DNA from: Owenia fusiformis
Lineage: Eukaryota > Annelida > Polychaeta > Sabellida > Oweniidae
Length of the DNA stretch: 25,000 nucleotides
Direction of reading: 5' to 3'
Assembly (NCBI GenBank): GCA_903813345.2
Contig: CAIIXF020000209.1
Location: forward strand, 1-25,000
The notes beneath the pieces were generated by a model. It made no database searches. It had not been told where the DNA came from and saw only the letters and a program-made list of their open reading frames with translations. Of this stretch, positions 8,987 through 19,838 are shown in pieces. Both the position numbers and the translations under genes were made by a program. Numbering within the stretch: the first letter of the stretch is position 1; every line of letters starts with the position of its first letter.

Positions 8987-11900
8987 CTAAAAGTATACAA
9001 ATCACATGTTTGCAACTAATGTATAATTATAAGTAATCCAGATGACTACCGATACTGATACTGACAAGAAATACTATGGGGTATATACCTGTATAGAGAT
9101 CGATGCAAATCAGCACTTATTGGGACCGGCAGAGAAAAATGAATTAATGAACTGTCAGAGATACATGTAAGTGTCCCTTGTTTCTGAATCTGCATGGCTA
9201 TAAATATGTGTACGACGAATAGAGAGAACAAATATTTCGCGTGATTATTTACAACTCACCGATGCTCATCCAGGCCAGCAGCCAGATCCATGCCATCGAA
9301 CTGCATGACACAGCCATCGAAATATTTAAAACTAAAGCGACTAAGGGCACCAATGGACAGAAAGGCATTTGGTGGGAAGACAGGCTTAATGTTGCATAGT
9401 CCTGGGGTTGTCTTCCAATCATAATTCCTGATCCAAGTACACCAATACTGCTTATCACAAAGCCAAAAATAGTAGCCGTGTTTCCATCTCGTATTTTCCC
9501 GAGTCCATATATCAAAAGACAACTGGAGATGATTGAACATAGGATGAATATCACAGTAGAACATACTGCTATAGCGTATGACTTTGATGTTGGGAGATTT
9601 GGACCGTAAGCATCCCTTGCTCTCCATATGCTAGCGAGTCTGACTTGGCATTGGTATTCATCAACTACTTGATCTATGTCTGTGTCACTTCCGCTGTCAT
9701 TGTCTCTTTGGGGATCATTTTGGTAGCTATTAGGAAGACATTCATCTTCCCCGAGGAACGAGTCATTATTGTTGGTTCCACCAGGCTCGAACTCTCGTAT
9801 CGTATTAGTTGATGAGTTGTCCATCGCCTGCTTGTTAGCATTGTCAGCAGCATCATCCAAAGATGCACCGTCTCTCTTCCCAGCATTAGCATTTGTTCGA
9901 TCATTAAATCCATTCGAATATCCTTCATTTTTTAGATTATTGATATCTGAAGTGAGCGATCCCAAACATTTTCGCAATGACGTGTTTATTGCTGTTCTTC
10001 TAGGAGAGGATCTCCGTGGTGTTTCAAGGTTCATACATGGCATATATCGGGTTAATAGTACAACAATTATGGATATAACATAACTCAACAACGTGGTCAA
10101 AGATAACACCACCGTTAGATCAACGATGCTAAATATCAGAGCCATCAAAGATACTGATGCTGTCATAACTAAAAATAACCCAAGCGGATTTTGTGAATTC
10201 TGGTTAACGGCACCCGTGCAACATGCAAACAGCATTCCGTCTTCCCTCATCTCCATCAACAGTTTTGGGAGCCTCTGGACAATTGTTAGAAGGGTTAATG
10301 TTAACAGAATCATTTCGACTACACAGATAAGTACTTTCATCCAATTGGCACCATCTGAATAAAATGCTTCAGCTAGAATAGCATCACTTGAGAGCTGAGA
10401 TACTTTAACTAATAGCGTTATCGTGGCACCTGTTGCAAAGTAGATAATTAATGATGACATGACGGTTATCCCAAATATCACAGTTACACTCGATTGACTG
10501 TCAACACCATGTTGTTCAATACTACTTCCAGCGAAGGCGAACATGGACCAACCTGCCCCAGACAACACCTGAAACAATGAAACAAAAGGAGTATCGATCT
10601 GTGCATACAATGGAAATGGTGCCAAATGAATTGGCGATTAATCGAAATTGAGTTGTAAATGATTTGATTTGGAATTGGTCCAGGTGCTATTACAGTCTAA
10701 TTAATTCATTGTTATCTCTAATTGAAGTCATCAAGACCGTAATGACATAGATGATGCTATACCAACCCCGCGCATTCCTTCTTTGAAGAAACCTCCGCCA
10801 GTGGCCCAATTAGTGAATTGGATATGGAAGAGCCCAACGATCAATATAAAACTAATCGTCAATACGTGTACGATGCAGGCTCCGACGCTCTGTGTGTCCG
10901 TTAGCGTTAAGTTCACGATCAATATTCCCAAGCAAACAATCCCTAAGATGGGTGACAAGATGTCTATTCTATTATCAAGCCCAGGCATGATCAAAGTGTT
11001 GTTAACAAGGAACGTATTGATGGGGTTTCCAAGCAGGAAATCAAACGTCTGTGAAATAGTTCGCATAACTGCAGCTATTATGGAAAGTTCCTGGAGTATG
11101 AGAATCCATCCTATGGTGAAGGCAACCCATTCGCCCCAACCTTGGTAGAGCACGGAGTAAAGTGACCTTCCGTAACGCTTGTTCAGTGGAATCCTGGCAA
11201 CAAGTTCTAATTGACACAGACCTATAAAACATCAAAACAGATGTTACCGTTTATAATGTGCTGTTCGATCGAATTTACGACAATCATATCGATCACTTTT
11301 GGATCCCTATCTAGGCGTACTGCATTGTCAAAGTGGGGGATACTACTTGGTCGTCAACTCGATCCGGGCCTGTCAACTCAAAACTTCCGGAAATTACCGA
11401 CTGTCGTGATTGGTCAATGTCAAAAATGTTGTGATTTGATTGGCGAATAAACTGACGACCCTAATATATACAGAATAAATATATTTGATTGGATAACTGA
11501 GATGACGTACGAAAAACTGATCATGAGATGACAGGCAAGAAACTGAGTTGACGGGTAACGGAAAATGAAATGACGGCAATAAAATATTGAGATAACGACA
11601 CTGTTTTTCAAACTTTTGCCGGATACTTAGGTTAGGAACATGGGACTAAGATGACGGTGACACACATGCGTACTGATGTGAAACTGACTTGACGGGCAGG
11701 TTCGGTATTTTCCGGAAAAGTATTCAGTTGACGGCAGAGACTGAGTACTACCCGCTCAATGTCAAAATTGTCATTTGTAGCTAGGCTAATAATGAACGAG
11801 TGGGACTCATAAGAAGCACACGAAGCTGATATGGCAAATTAATGAATCTCATGAGTTCATTATACTAGACACAATTTAATGCATTAGTACAATTCAACTA

Positions 11901-14900
11901 TTTTAACTATATTGTTATTCACCAAAAGTTGTTCATTTAATTTGTTGTTAAATAATGAACAGCAAGTAATAAGCAAGTAAAACGTTTAGTTGAGAGTACT
12001 TAGTTTCATATTTTTAAACATTATATGGTTTGTTGACGATGTAAAAATATTCAAAAAACAAATTCAAACATGACCAAACTCTCATCGAATTTCATTAGTT
12101 ATTCCTTAAATAGTAAATGCGGTCTATTTTCGAACTAATTCATTGGGAGGGTATGTCTTTTTTGTTGCTTAGGCTGAACATCTTTCATTTTCATGCGTGT
12201 GTGCGTTTTTTCATGTTGCTTGCTACTTGAGCATTGATATCGTGTGATCAAACATATTTTTCCATTTCGTACACCATGCTACTCGACGAGGTAGACTTAT
12301 CCCGTGCCAGGACCATAGTCCTGCGAACGTCTTATTCTTTTGCCTGTACGATTACAACATGGGAGAATTTTCTACGCTTCTTTCACTTAAGATACCTATT
12401 TCAATAGATGCCTTCGTATTTTAGCATTCTTTTCTTGTAGTTGAATCCACAATTGTCTGGGTTTATCGGCAACCGCCATCTTGAAAAGTGATGGAATATC
12501 TCTCGATGAAAAAGAAAAATGTTCCCGTTCTGCCGATATACCCAGACAATTGTGGATTCAACTACACGAAAAGAATGCTAAAATACCCAGGAATCAATTG
12601 AAGTAGGTATCTTAAGTGTAAGGGGCGTAGATAATTCTCCCAAGTTGTAATCGTTTAGGCAAAAGAATGCTCTCAATGCAGGACTATAGTCCTGGTACGG
12701 GATAAATGTAGACTACATATACTAGTCAAATAATATAAAGTTAGCGAGTCGGAAAGTATTGGGAAGATAGTTCCGTCGTTTTTTCCCGTTACAAGACCAT
12801 AAAAAAAGAATACGATGTGTTCTATTGAGCTAGATAATTGAACAGATCTCTCTACTCACATATAATATCGGCAAATAAATTGGACGAATATGGAAGGCGG
12901 TTTATTTTTTACCCTCTTACATCATTAGTCTCCTACCCGAATCACCTGCTTCAAGTTCCGACTGCAAGGTTTCGCATACAGAACAATCCAAAATACAAAA
13001 GAAAAACTCCCCATTATATATTCCACTTTTGAAAGTAACATGGAAATAAATTGGAAGCTGTGTTCATATATTATTTGTTGAATATCTTGTTCTGAGTTTT
13101 CTTGATGAAGCTGTTTCATGGATAGCTGTTTCTGTCTTGAACATTTTGACTTTTCGACGTGGTTCTTGAAGAATGGTATTTGTACGTTTATTGCTAAACT
13201 TTCCAGTGTACATCATTGCCCATTGGCCGATTGCCTTTGATAGTGTTTTCATGCATATTCCAAAGTTTTTCTAAGCCGGATTAGGGTCAGATTTCGACTT
13301 GAATCATTATCTGTAGCCATGGAGCTGTATATGTATATAGTACGTCCATGCTGTAGCCCTATACTAAGGAATGATATTGAACTAAAATTGAGATTGTTGT
13401 GGCTCAAAATGAAAAAATGCATTTATCAATTGGATTCATCATGAGTCATCATAGATCTCTTGTTTCCAACAGGTGATAATCAAATAGCACTCATCTGCAA
13501 AATCCGCACATTCCGATAAAAAGTCGTGAGATTTTGGAAATGTTTTTGAAACGAATGCTCTATCTTGTAAGTTTATCAACCTAGCTTATTTTTGTCAGTA
13601 CATTCAACTGTGTGCTAGCTTATGAAGAAACTTGAGGTAAGCTGACGTCAGCCATAGCTGAATAGGGTAGGTAAATATGTGATTCGACTTAATAAATGAT
13701 AAACTGATAGACTTGCAAATATTGATTACTTTTCGGGTGTCTATAGACACCTTTATTACAGGGATTTTGTCAACCTGTTATATGGGTCTCCATATACATA
13801 AGGGTTATGTACTGGGAGGTTTTGGATATGGGGTTTATCCAGAGGGAGATGTGCATATCTACCTGAGGGACCGTAGGGACCGAAGGTAGATGTGCATATC
13901 TCACGAGGGATGAACTCAATATCCAAACCGACCGTACATAACTGCTTTATCCTATACCAAGTAGAGTTTTCAGGGACATATGGCCATTTCAACAATACAA
14001 GGTGTAAAAATAAACAAATCATTCATATGCAAAGTCATTTTATTACATTTCTACTACTTACCGGAAGCGGGAAGATATGCACCGAAGCGGGAAGATATGC
14101 ACCGAAGCGGGAGATATGGCGGGAGATATGGAGGTTCTGGATATGGAAACCTCAAAATCAGAATACGGGATATATCTTACCAACTTATCTCCCTAAAACT
14201 CTACTTGGCATAGGATAAACTGTTTTATTTTCAATGATTCAACTAAGTGAGTGTCTATTTTATCTCATTAGAAGAGTGTCCATAGACACCCGTCTTCAAA
14301 ATATAAGGTTATCGAATACGCATGAATGGTGTCCAGCGGGGGGGGGGATTTCCCAAAGATGACCTTTCATATTAGCACGTTCAAAAACAAATTTTATAAA
14401 CAGGCCTCAATTTGCCGTTGAAATGGATCTCCAAAATGTTCACTGTAGTTTTATGAGTATTCTCTACAAGTATGGATCGAGTAACCGTAGGTTTGAAATG
14501 ATGATGTTGAACTGATGTTAACGCCATTCCAAGAGGAGGGAAAGCCCCAGATCTAGAGTTTAAGGATGACAGACATAATTACCTCTCTTGCTTACCACCT
14601 TCGTTCGTTCGAATTTTCATCGGCTAGTTATCAAATACTACACTTCGATGGGATGTTTTAGTTGATATAGGCATATTCCGTACACCTTTTTTTATCTTGA
14701 TGTGAAATGAGAAGCTATGATATTGGTTAACACGCCAGAAATGAAGATAATATTATTCGAAGCATATTTCGAAAATTTTGAAACCGCCATTGATGACGTC
14801 ATTTGTTTGTCGACTTTTGACCAATCAGCGACGATTTCATCTCAATACAGAATTACATTATAAGCGTATGTCATCTTTGAACCCTCCTCTGCGCCATTCC

Positions 14901-16617
14901 CACGATTTCAAATTTTACTTTGCGCATGCGCAGCAATGAGAGAGCACGTGCTCATGATCAGTGTTAACGTGATCACATCCTGCATTCGATTGGAGATGAT
15001 GAGTTTTGCACCCTGTCTTTGAATTGAATTTCTGAGAACTTGAAGATGATTTTGAAAAACAATTGGTCAATTTGAAAGAAGTTGAAAAATACCTTTTTTG
15101 AACCTGAGAAGATCATTGAAAGTGAAATCTCAAATCTAAAGTCAGATTTGAACTTCTGAGAACGTGTACATGGTTTTGAAAAAAATTGAAGCAAGTTGAA
15201 AAGTTACCCTTTGACTCTAACAAGGTCATTGAAGGTCAAATTCTTTTGACCTTGAGAATGTCATTGAAGGTCAAATATATAGTCAGATTTGAATTTCTGA
15301 TAACCTGTAGAAAAAAATTGTCAATTTGAAAAAATTGAGAAGGTCAATGAAGGTCAAATCTAAAATCAAAAGTCAGATTTGAACTTCTGATAACTTCTGA
15401 AAAAGCTGAAGTCAGTCTAAGAGTATTTGTTAAGTTATTACTTCTTGGTGGTGACATATAAACGGACAGAAGTGAATGCGTAGATAGATTTTGCGCTAAG
15501 TTGACTTGAGTTCAGCCTGACCTGAGAACGACGTCACGATATTGATACCTGGATCCAACAACTTCTTTTTATAAAACAACGTCAGATATTTGAAAAATGC
15601 AGTCATTTGCTGAAATTTCAACGTTGAGGAAATTGGCAGTCTGATTGGTTGAGAATATTAGTCCATGGTTGAGTAATTACAAATTCATCCTTAAATCCAT
15701 CCTAAGCAATCTTTGTAACTTCCACCAAGTCAGTTCATTTGCTTCATTTCATAATCCTTTGGACAATTAAAGCATTCTAAATTATAAGTGATAAATAAGA
15801 CCTTAAAATAAAATTGTTTAACATTCCCAATTTTGACTTTAATCTTCTTGTATTGATTATTACCCGGACTTCTAAATCATTATTACGAACATTTGCGCGA
15901 CCGAGGATTTCGTAAAATGATTGAATACTTTTATACCATTCCTATATTGATTCATTCATGTTTTAAAAAGCCACCGAGAAAATGATAATGCAAAGACTGT
16001 GTATTAGTATTAAATGTCGACTTTTGGAGACATCAAATGGTTGTATCCAGTAATGGGCTAATCGATCGGTCTTCTAATTGAATTCAATGAAGGAAACGAG
16101 ACTCTTAATGACATAAAGATTGCATGTCTTCTATTTTGGGACGTGTGTAAACCTGTTGCTGACATACATAAATATTGTACTACACAGATTTTGCTTTACA
16201 ATATATTATCAATTTGTATTGTTCACATAGTCGGCCTGAACTACGATTTTTATTAACATTATCGATGCGTCCGCGATGATTCATTATAAAAATATGATTC
16301 CTATGTATAAAATGTTCGAGATCAAGACTTCAGATCAAGACTGCAGATAAGGTAAAGAATTGTCCCCCACCTGATAAGAGAGCAGTGACTCCGGCGAGAA
16401 GCAAGGATATCACCACTGGTGGCCCAAACTCCTTGGCTGACTCTGCCACGATCACATAGATACCAATCGCTAGAACACCTCCAAGACTCCTACTAGTTGC
16501 AACTATAGTGGAAGAGGGTGTATGGCCATATGACTCTGGGATGTTAAACTGTTTCTTTCGTCTCCGCATTGAAATCCACGCAGTTGATATTTTACGCATT
16601 AGTTCGTATGTCGACAT
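8850..16617 (-). CDS. SLC7 CAT-family amino acid transporter, divergent
   Basis: Four exons (16617-16371, 11221-10767, 10568-9260, 8986-8850) join in phase to give 715 residues from ATG to TAG; human CAT1 has 629. CATs carry cationic amino acids across the plasma membrane through 14 helices. Visible: N-terminal cytosolic stretch; TM1 with GIYVIVAESAKEFGPPVVIS (about 51-70); ALLSGLCQLELVARIP, matching ALxSGLCYxEFGARVP; GEWVAFTIGW with E113 at the position of the essential CAT1 E107; TM6 FAFAG; REDGMLF near 342; a 150-residue polar, acidic loop (about 410-563) longer than in vertebrate CATs; then four helices with IGRQPQ (618-623) and CPLVPLVALVLNI, ending in YGIKH. Divergent sites: TM1 GSTLG reads GGVLA, and the TM6 GFDxIATTGEE motif is replaced by GSSIEQHGVDS. 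The start is chosen because the sequence aligns with CAT N-termini. Convergent with the SLC1-like gene. Substrate is unknown; SLC7A4-like orphans are alternatives. Confidence 0.92.
9260..10568 (-). CDS. CAT-like gene, exon 3 (TM6 to TM14)
   Basis: Acceptor TTGTTTCAG ends at 10569 and donor GTGAGT starts at 9259. The 1309-bp exon encodes 436 codons plus one base. It holds VLSGAGWSMFAFAG, the MREDGMLF segment, the long acidic insert rich in N, D and S, and the IGRQPQ helix block. The open frame runs upstream of the acceptor to 10625, but that part has no CAT similarity and is intron. Confidence 0.93.
10767..11221 (-). CDS. CAT-like gene, exon 2 (TM3-TM5)
   Basis: Acceptor GTTTTATAG ends at 11222. 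The two leading bases complete the glycine of SGLC. The exon end at 10767 uses a weak donor, GTTGGT, picked because it keeps phase 0 and gives EGMRG-VLSGAG, aligning with the CAT sequence G-F-T-G-T-L-A-G-A. It encodes the GEWVAFTIGW helix and the loop before TM6. The lower border could shift by a few codons. Confidence 0.88.
11334..11750. repeat. Palindromic block with TGACGG motif array
   Basis: The ends form a loose inverted repeat: GTCAACTCGATCC and AACTTCCGGAAATTACCGA on the left against TTCGGTATTTTCCGGAAAAG and CAGTTGACGGC on the right. Between them a motif near AAACTGAGATGACGG recurs about nine times (about 11450, 11496, 11520, 11541, 11563, 11587, 11646, 11683, 11725), spaced 20-60 bp. 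It is in CAT intron 1, about 110 bp upstream of exon 2. Confidence 0.65.
11751..12290. other. AT-rich intronic stretch, nothing recognised
   Basis: Part of CAT intron 1. No exon, RNA gene or clear repeat was seen on either strand. Confidence 0.5.
12291..12717. mobile_element. Foldback element with about 180-bp arms
   Basis: The left arm 12291-12472 is mirrored by 12530-12717 with few mismatches: CCAGGACCATAGTCCTG against CAGGACTATAGTCCTGG, TAGCATTCTTTTC against GAAAAGAATGCTA, and GAATCCACAATTGTCTGGG against CCCAGACAATTGTGGATTC. The loop is about 57 bp. Such near-perfect arms could form a long hairpin in DNA or in the unspliced transcript. No coding capacity. Confidence 0.88.
12718..13733. 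other. Intronic stretch, no gene recognised
   Basis: CAT intron 1. Only short open frames without family resemblance. It contains the 12-bp palindrome GCTGACGTCAGC at 13641-13652, which includes a full CRE octamer. Confidence 0.5.
13734..14292. mobile_element. Nested palindromic element
   Basis: The outer ends are CGGGTGTCTATAGACACC (13734-13751) and GTGTCCATAGACACCCG (14276-14292). An inner inverted pair lies at 13941-13974 (TATCCTATACCAAGTAGAG) and 14191-14224 (CTCTACTTGGCATAGGATA). Two direct copies of AGATGTGCATATCT occur at about 13848 and 13888, flanking GGGACCGTAGGGACC. The nested layout suggests one TIR element carrying another. Confidence 0.65.
14061..14129. repeat. 20-bp tandem repeat
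   Basis: Units of CCGAAGCGGGAAGATATGCA: two near-identical copies (14061-14101), a shortened third, then GCGGGAGATATGG-type fragments. It sits in the loop of the inner palindrome. One plus-strand frame reads GRYGGRYGGSGYG by virtue of the repeat; no gene is claimed. Confidence 0.8.
14294..15000. other. Intronic stretch with poly-G and one CRE
   Basis: It contains the 10-G run at 14338-14347 and the palindrome ATGACGTCAT at 14793-14802. No exon was recognised. Confidence 0.5.
15001..15420. repeat. Degenerate tandem repeat rich in AGGTCA
   Basis: Phrases such as TCAGATTTGAACTTCTGA, TTGAAAAAAATTG and TCATTGAAGGTCAAAT recur three or four times in the same order, giving diverged units of very roughly 110-130 bp. 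AGGTCA half-sites form exact DR4 pairs at 15223-15238 and 15341-15356, with further half-sites at 15247-15252 (inverted) and 15268-15273. It lies in CAT intron 1, about 1 kb downstream of exon 1. Confidence 0.7.
15421..16370. other. Intronic stretch, nothing recognised
   Basis: The part of CAT intron 1 nearest exon 1. AT-rich; no exon, repeat or RNA gene was seen. Confidence 0.5.
16371..16617 (-). CDS. CAT-like gene, exon 1 (N-terminus, TM1-TM2)
   Basis: It starts at the ATG at 16617-16615 and ends before donor GTGGGG at 16370, leaving one base of a glycine codon. It encodes a basic cytosolic N-terminus (MRRRKKQ), TM1 with GIYVIVAESAKE and TM2 ending ALLSG. This joins in phase to LCQLELVARIP of exon 2, as in other CATs. 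A 5' UTR exon further upstream cannot be excluded. Confidence 0.9.
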
Positions 16618-17972
16618 TTTGCGTCTAGATGTGCGTGGCCTATCACGTAGCTAGTTACCAGTACAAGTATTCTCTACCAGTAGTATTATCATCATATGGA
16701 TGCATCATCTAAAGCCAATTGCGATATATTCCTAGGTCTGATATAAACGCTGCATATAATTCTATTGTTCTGGATGCGCTCCATTTATCAATTCCATTGA
16801 TAGAACTTCAATACAGAATCTGCATACAGAATGAGTTGTATTATAACCCTGTTCTGGTTCGACGTATAGCAAGTTTTGGATGAAGTTGTACAATTCCTGA
16901 AGAGCATGCAACCGTGTATCTTGGGAAGCGATATAATGATTGATATTCTGTCTGATTTCACCTCATTAATTAATCAGCAATTGTAGCCAATGTATAATTC
17001 GTCAGCTCTTTAACTAATTAGTTGTCATCCTAAATATGACTTCCTATAATTACTTTCAAGTTGAGGCTTGAATGATGATGCCGAGTGATACAACGGGATT
17101 ACATGCTTCGTCGGAATCTCTCTAAGAAAACAGCAAGTAAGGAGTGATCTGCTAGCCATAAAAGGTTCTATCGTCAAACATATAATTCACCAAGTTAACC
17201 ACTTCAGTAATTATTAGGCACTTCATTGATGGGTTCTCCTGACATCATAAGTCTGGGAAGAATTTCAAGCCCCCAGTTAATCCAATATCCCATCATCGAA
17301 GCAAAAGACGATGGTTATGAATCATTTATATTAACCTTACTCAACTTTTTCTGTTCCAATAAAAGCAATTCAATATCTTCCATTAACCAAACCCTTCTGT
17401 ATTGGTTTTTTCAAATGTTTGAGATTCAAGTTGAAGCCTGCAATGTTCCTCCAGTGAATAGACTATATTGAATGTGAGCTCGCATTGAATAGCTTAGTAC
17501 ATTTTTCTGAGTAAATTGCAGCTGGAAAACAGCATATGGTAATTCACAATGGAAGTATATTTTATATATCCCATTGTTTTATGGTAAATGGCAAACCAAC
17601 TCTATCTAGTCATGGCACCCAATCGATATCCAATCCCATATATACTTATACATGGCACGTGATATTAAATAACCAATTGTATCTAACAACCTGTTTATGG
17701 TCGCATATATAGTTTACTAGATTGTTTTACTAACAGTATTTCCTCTATCAAACAGTCAAGTATTAATACTAGGGTTATGATGATATATTGAATTATTTAA
17801 GTATTATTGATCAATGTGTTTTCATTCATCTGAATAATTTAATAAGTCACGTATCAACGTAAAACGTTGAACTCTACAGATTGTCCGACGAATACTAAGA
17901 TAATAGAACTATTTCGCTATCGAAATCTGTTTTAGATCTTGGCCCTGTCATTTTAAAATAATTATCAATTTG
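16618..17972. other. Upstream of the CAT-like gene, no gene recognised
   Basis: AT-rich. It should contain the promoter and 5' UTR of the CAT-like gene, but no clear TATA box or initiator could be fixed. The open frame at 17226-17471 has no family resemblance. Confidence 0.5.
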
Positions 17973-18260
17973 CAGGGTGTTTCATAACGACCGTTCAATC
18001 CCCAAATCGCCGATCTTAAGTGGCAAACCTCCATGTTATATACCATATGAAAGCTTGTTCAATTCTGGGTTTATTGAAGCAACTTTGATTTAGCTCAACA
18101 ACGTTTACATTGCTACATCAAAAGGTGCCTTTTTGATCTATGGCACAGAATCGAAAAGCCATATTTTCTAAGAAATTAGCTGTGTTAAAAGCAAATTCGA
18201 CCACGGCGCAGAAAACTATTATCTATGCTAATTGTACCAATAGCATTTGATGGATGCAAA
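17973..18260 (+). mobile_element. Possible 5' end of a CAGGGTG-type element
   Basis: CAGGGTGTTTCATAACGACC at 17973 has the terminus type of the two complete MITEs, but it is preceded by TTG instead of TA and no matching right end was found. A short frame at 18140-18250 begins MAQNRKAIFSKKLAVLKANS and stops after 36 residues; I do not recognise it. It could be a truncated transposon with a transposase start. Confidence 0.3.
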
Positions 18261-19723
18261 GGATGTATCCCAATTATCAATCATGTCAATATTTGGCCAA
18301 TAAGTCCAATATCCAATCAGTTTCTATTATGATATTTAGATTAAATTATGAATTATGAGGCCATGTGATCTAGGATTGGTTGTGGATGGGGGATAATCAC
18401 CGTGAAACAACTTGTATATTATTCTAAAACATTTTCTCAGGGCGTTTTACTAAACTGTTATCAATTACAAAGTACAAATATTGAAAAATAAGTCCACGAA
18501 AAATCGCCCTGTCAAAATATCAGTAAGAATTTTGCATTTGAATAATCAAAGACATCCTGACACTAAAATTTCAAATTATATCTGTGACTTGAACCAAGCA
18601 CGCACAGAATCTACCCACAATTTCCGACCGAAATGTGTAAACAATATATCGAATAATAAGACGACATCTATTAAATCAATATGCAAGTAATTCCATGAAA
18701 CTCCTCCATTGATGACTAGCAAATTAGTAAACTAAACTGTTCATATTTATATTCCATTATATTGAAGTGAAAACTGTTGTTCTTCCATGGATCAAATCGG
18801 AACAAAGATATATTTGACATGCGGATGTTATAGTTTAGCAAAAACTCCCCAAACCATCAATAAACAAGTTTATCCTATACTTTTTTCACGTTGGATTATT
18901 GTTTTGGAGAGCTAGGATTTTTTCCTTATGACAAGTGCACACTTAGGACTTTTTCTTGCTGAGTTCAGTAACAATTTTGGTCATTTCACTTTGGCACATG
19001 TGCGTACATAATTTATATCAATTTATCTAGCCAATATTTATATACCTATTGAAAGAATCAGAATCAGGATCTGACAATTATTTTTCTTAATAAAGAAGCC
19101 GCAAGATAGACAAATATGTTTAAATAGGACGTTCAATTAAACTCCGTCAGAATCTAAAAACTCAGAATCGTGTGGCATTGACAACTGTGTATATTGAATA
19201 AACTCAAACGCACCAAGCTAATACGTACATGAACTTAAGATTGGAAATAAGAAGAAATCTTAAGGCAAGAGAGTGAAATCTAGACTCTGACCAAGAATGC
19301 TATCTAAAAAGTACAGACAAGAGGGGCTGAGGATAACGTAGACAGCATGTTACTTCAGACGGAAACACCTGACTCCAAATTCATTGATCCTCCAAAGATA
19401 ATGAAAATGTCAACCAAAGATAAAGAAAATCTAGACAATGTTTTATAAATTTTACCTCCCATAGGGGCCTTCTGTAAAGTGTCTCATTCTACTGAAAAAC
19501 CATCAAGAATATTTTCTTTCTCTGGAGAATGCTGAAAAAAGAATTGTTATGAAAATCCTGTTGACCAGGCAGTGCTGCTGAGTTCAAGGGAACATACATA
19601 TCATCCAGAAATTAAAGAATTTATGTTTATACGCACAGGCTGGTATCGAAAAATTTGTCCGCTGTGACGGAGCGTGCTATTTTGCATAGAAACACTAAGA
19701 AACATTATAGTTTTCTTTACTTT
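18261..19723. other. Intergenic stretch, nothing recognised
   Basis: AT-rich sequence with only short frames. No exon with family similarity, RNA gene or strong inverted repeat was seen. Confidence 0.5.
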
Positions 19724-19838
19724 CACTAGACTATACTAGACTTGGCTAAGCAAGGCCAGGCTAGGCTAGGCTAGACTAGACTAGATTAGACTAGACTTGA
19801 CTAGATTAGACTAGACTTGACTAGATTAGACTTTACTT
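19724..19838. repeat. CTAGA/CTAGG microsatellite
   Basis: A tract built from five-base units, CTAGA, CTAGG and TTAGA, with higher-order duplication of GATTAGACTAGACTTGACTA around 19784-19830. Confidence 0.85.

Noticed and set aside
9256-10362. Alternative frames on both strands across CAT exon 3
   Set aside because: Shadows of the SLC7 coding frame.
13756-14218. Frames reading GRYGGRYGGSGYG or GPYGPSGRYAHLP as an RNA-binding or low-complexity protein
   Set aside because: The pattern comes from the 20-bp tandem repeat and palindromes, and no folded domain is attached.
14973-15194. Phe/Ser-rich minus-strand frame of 73 codons
   Set aside because: It lies wholly in the degenerate tandem repeat, with no family match.
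18440-18450. CAGGGCGTTTTAC as another CAGGG-type transposon terminus
   Set aside because: No TA flank and no mirrored partner nearby.
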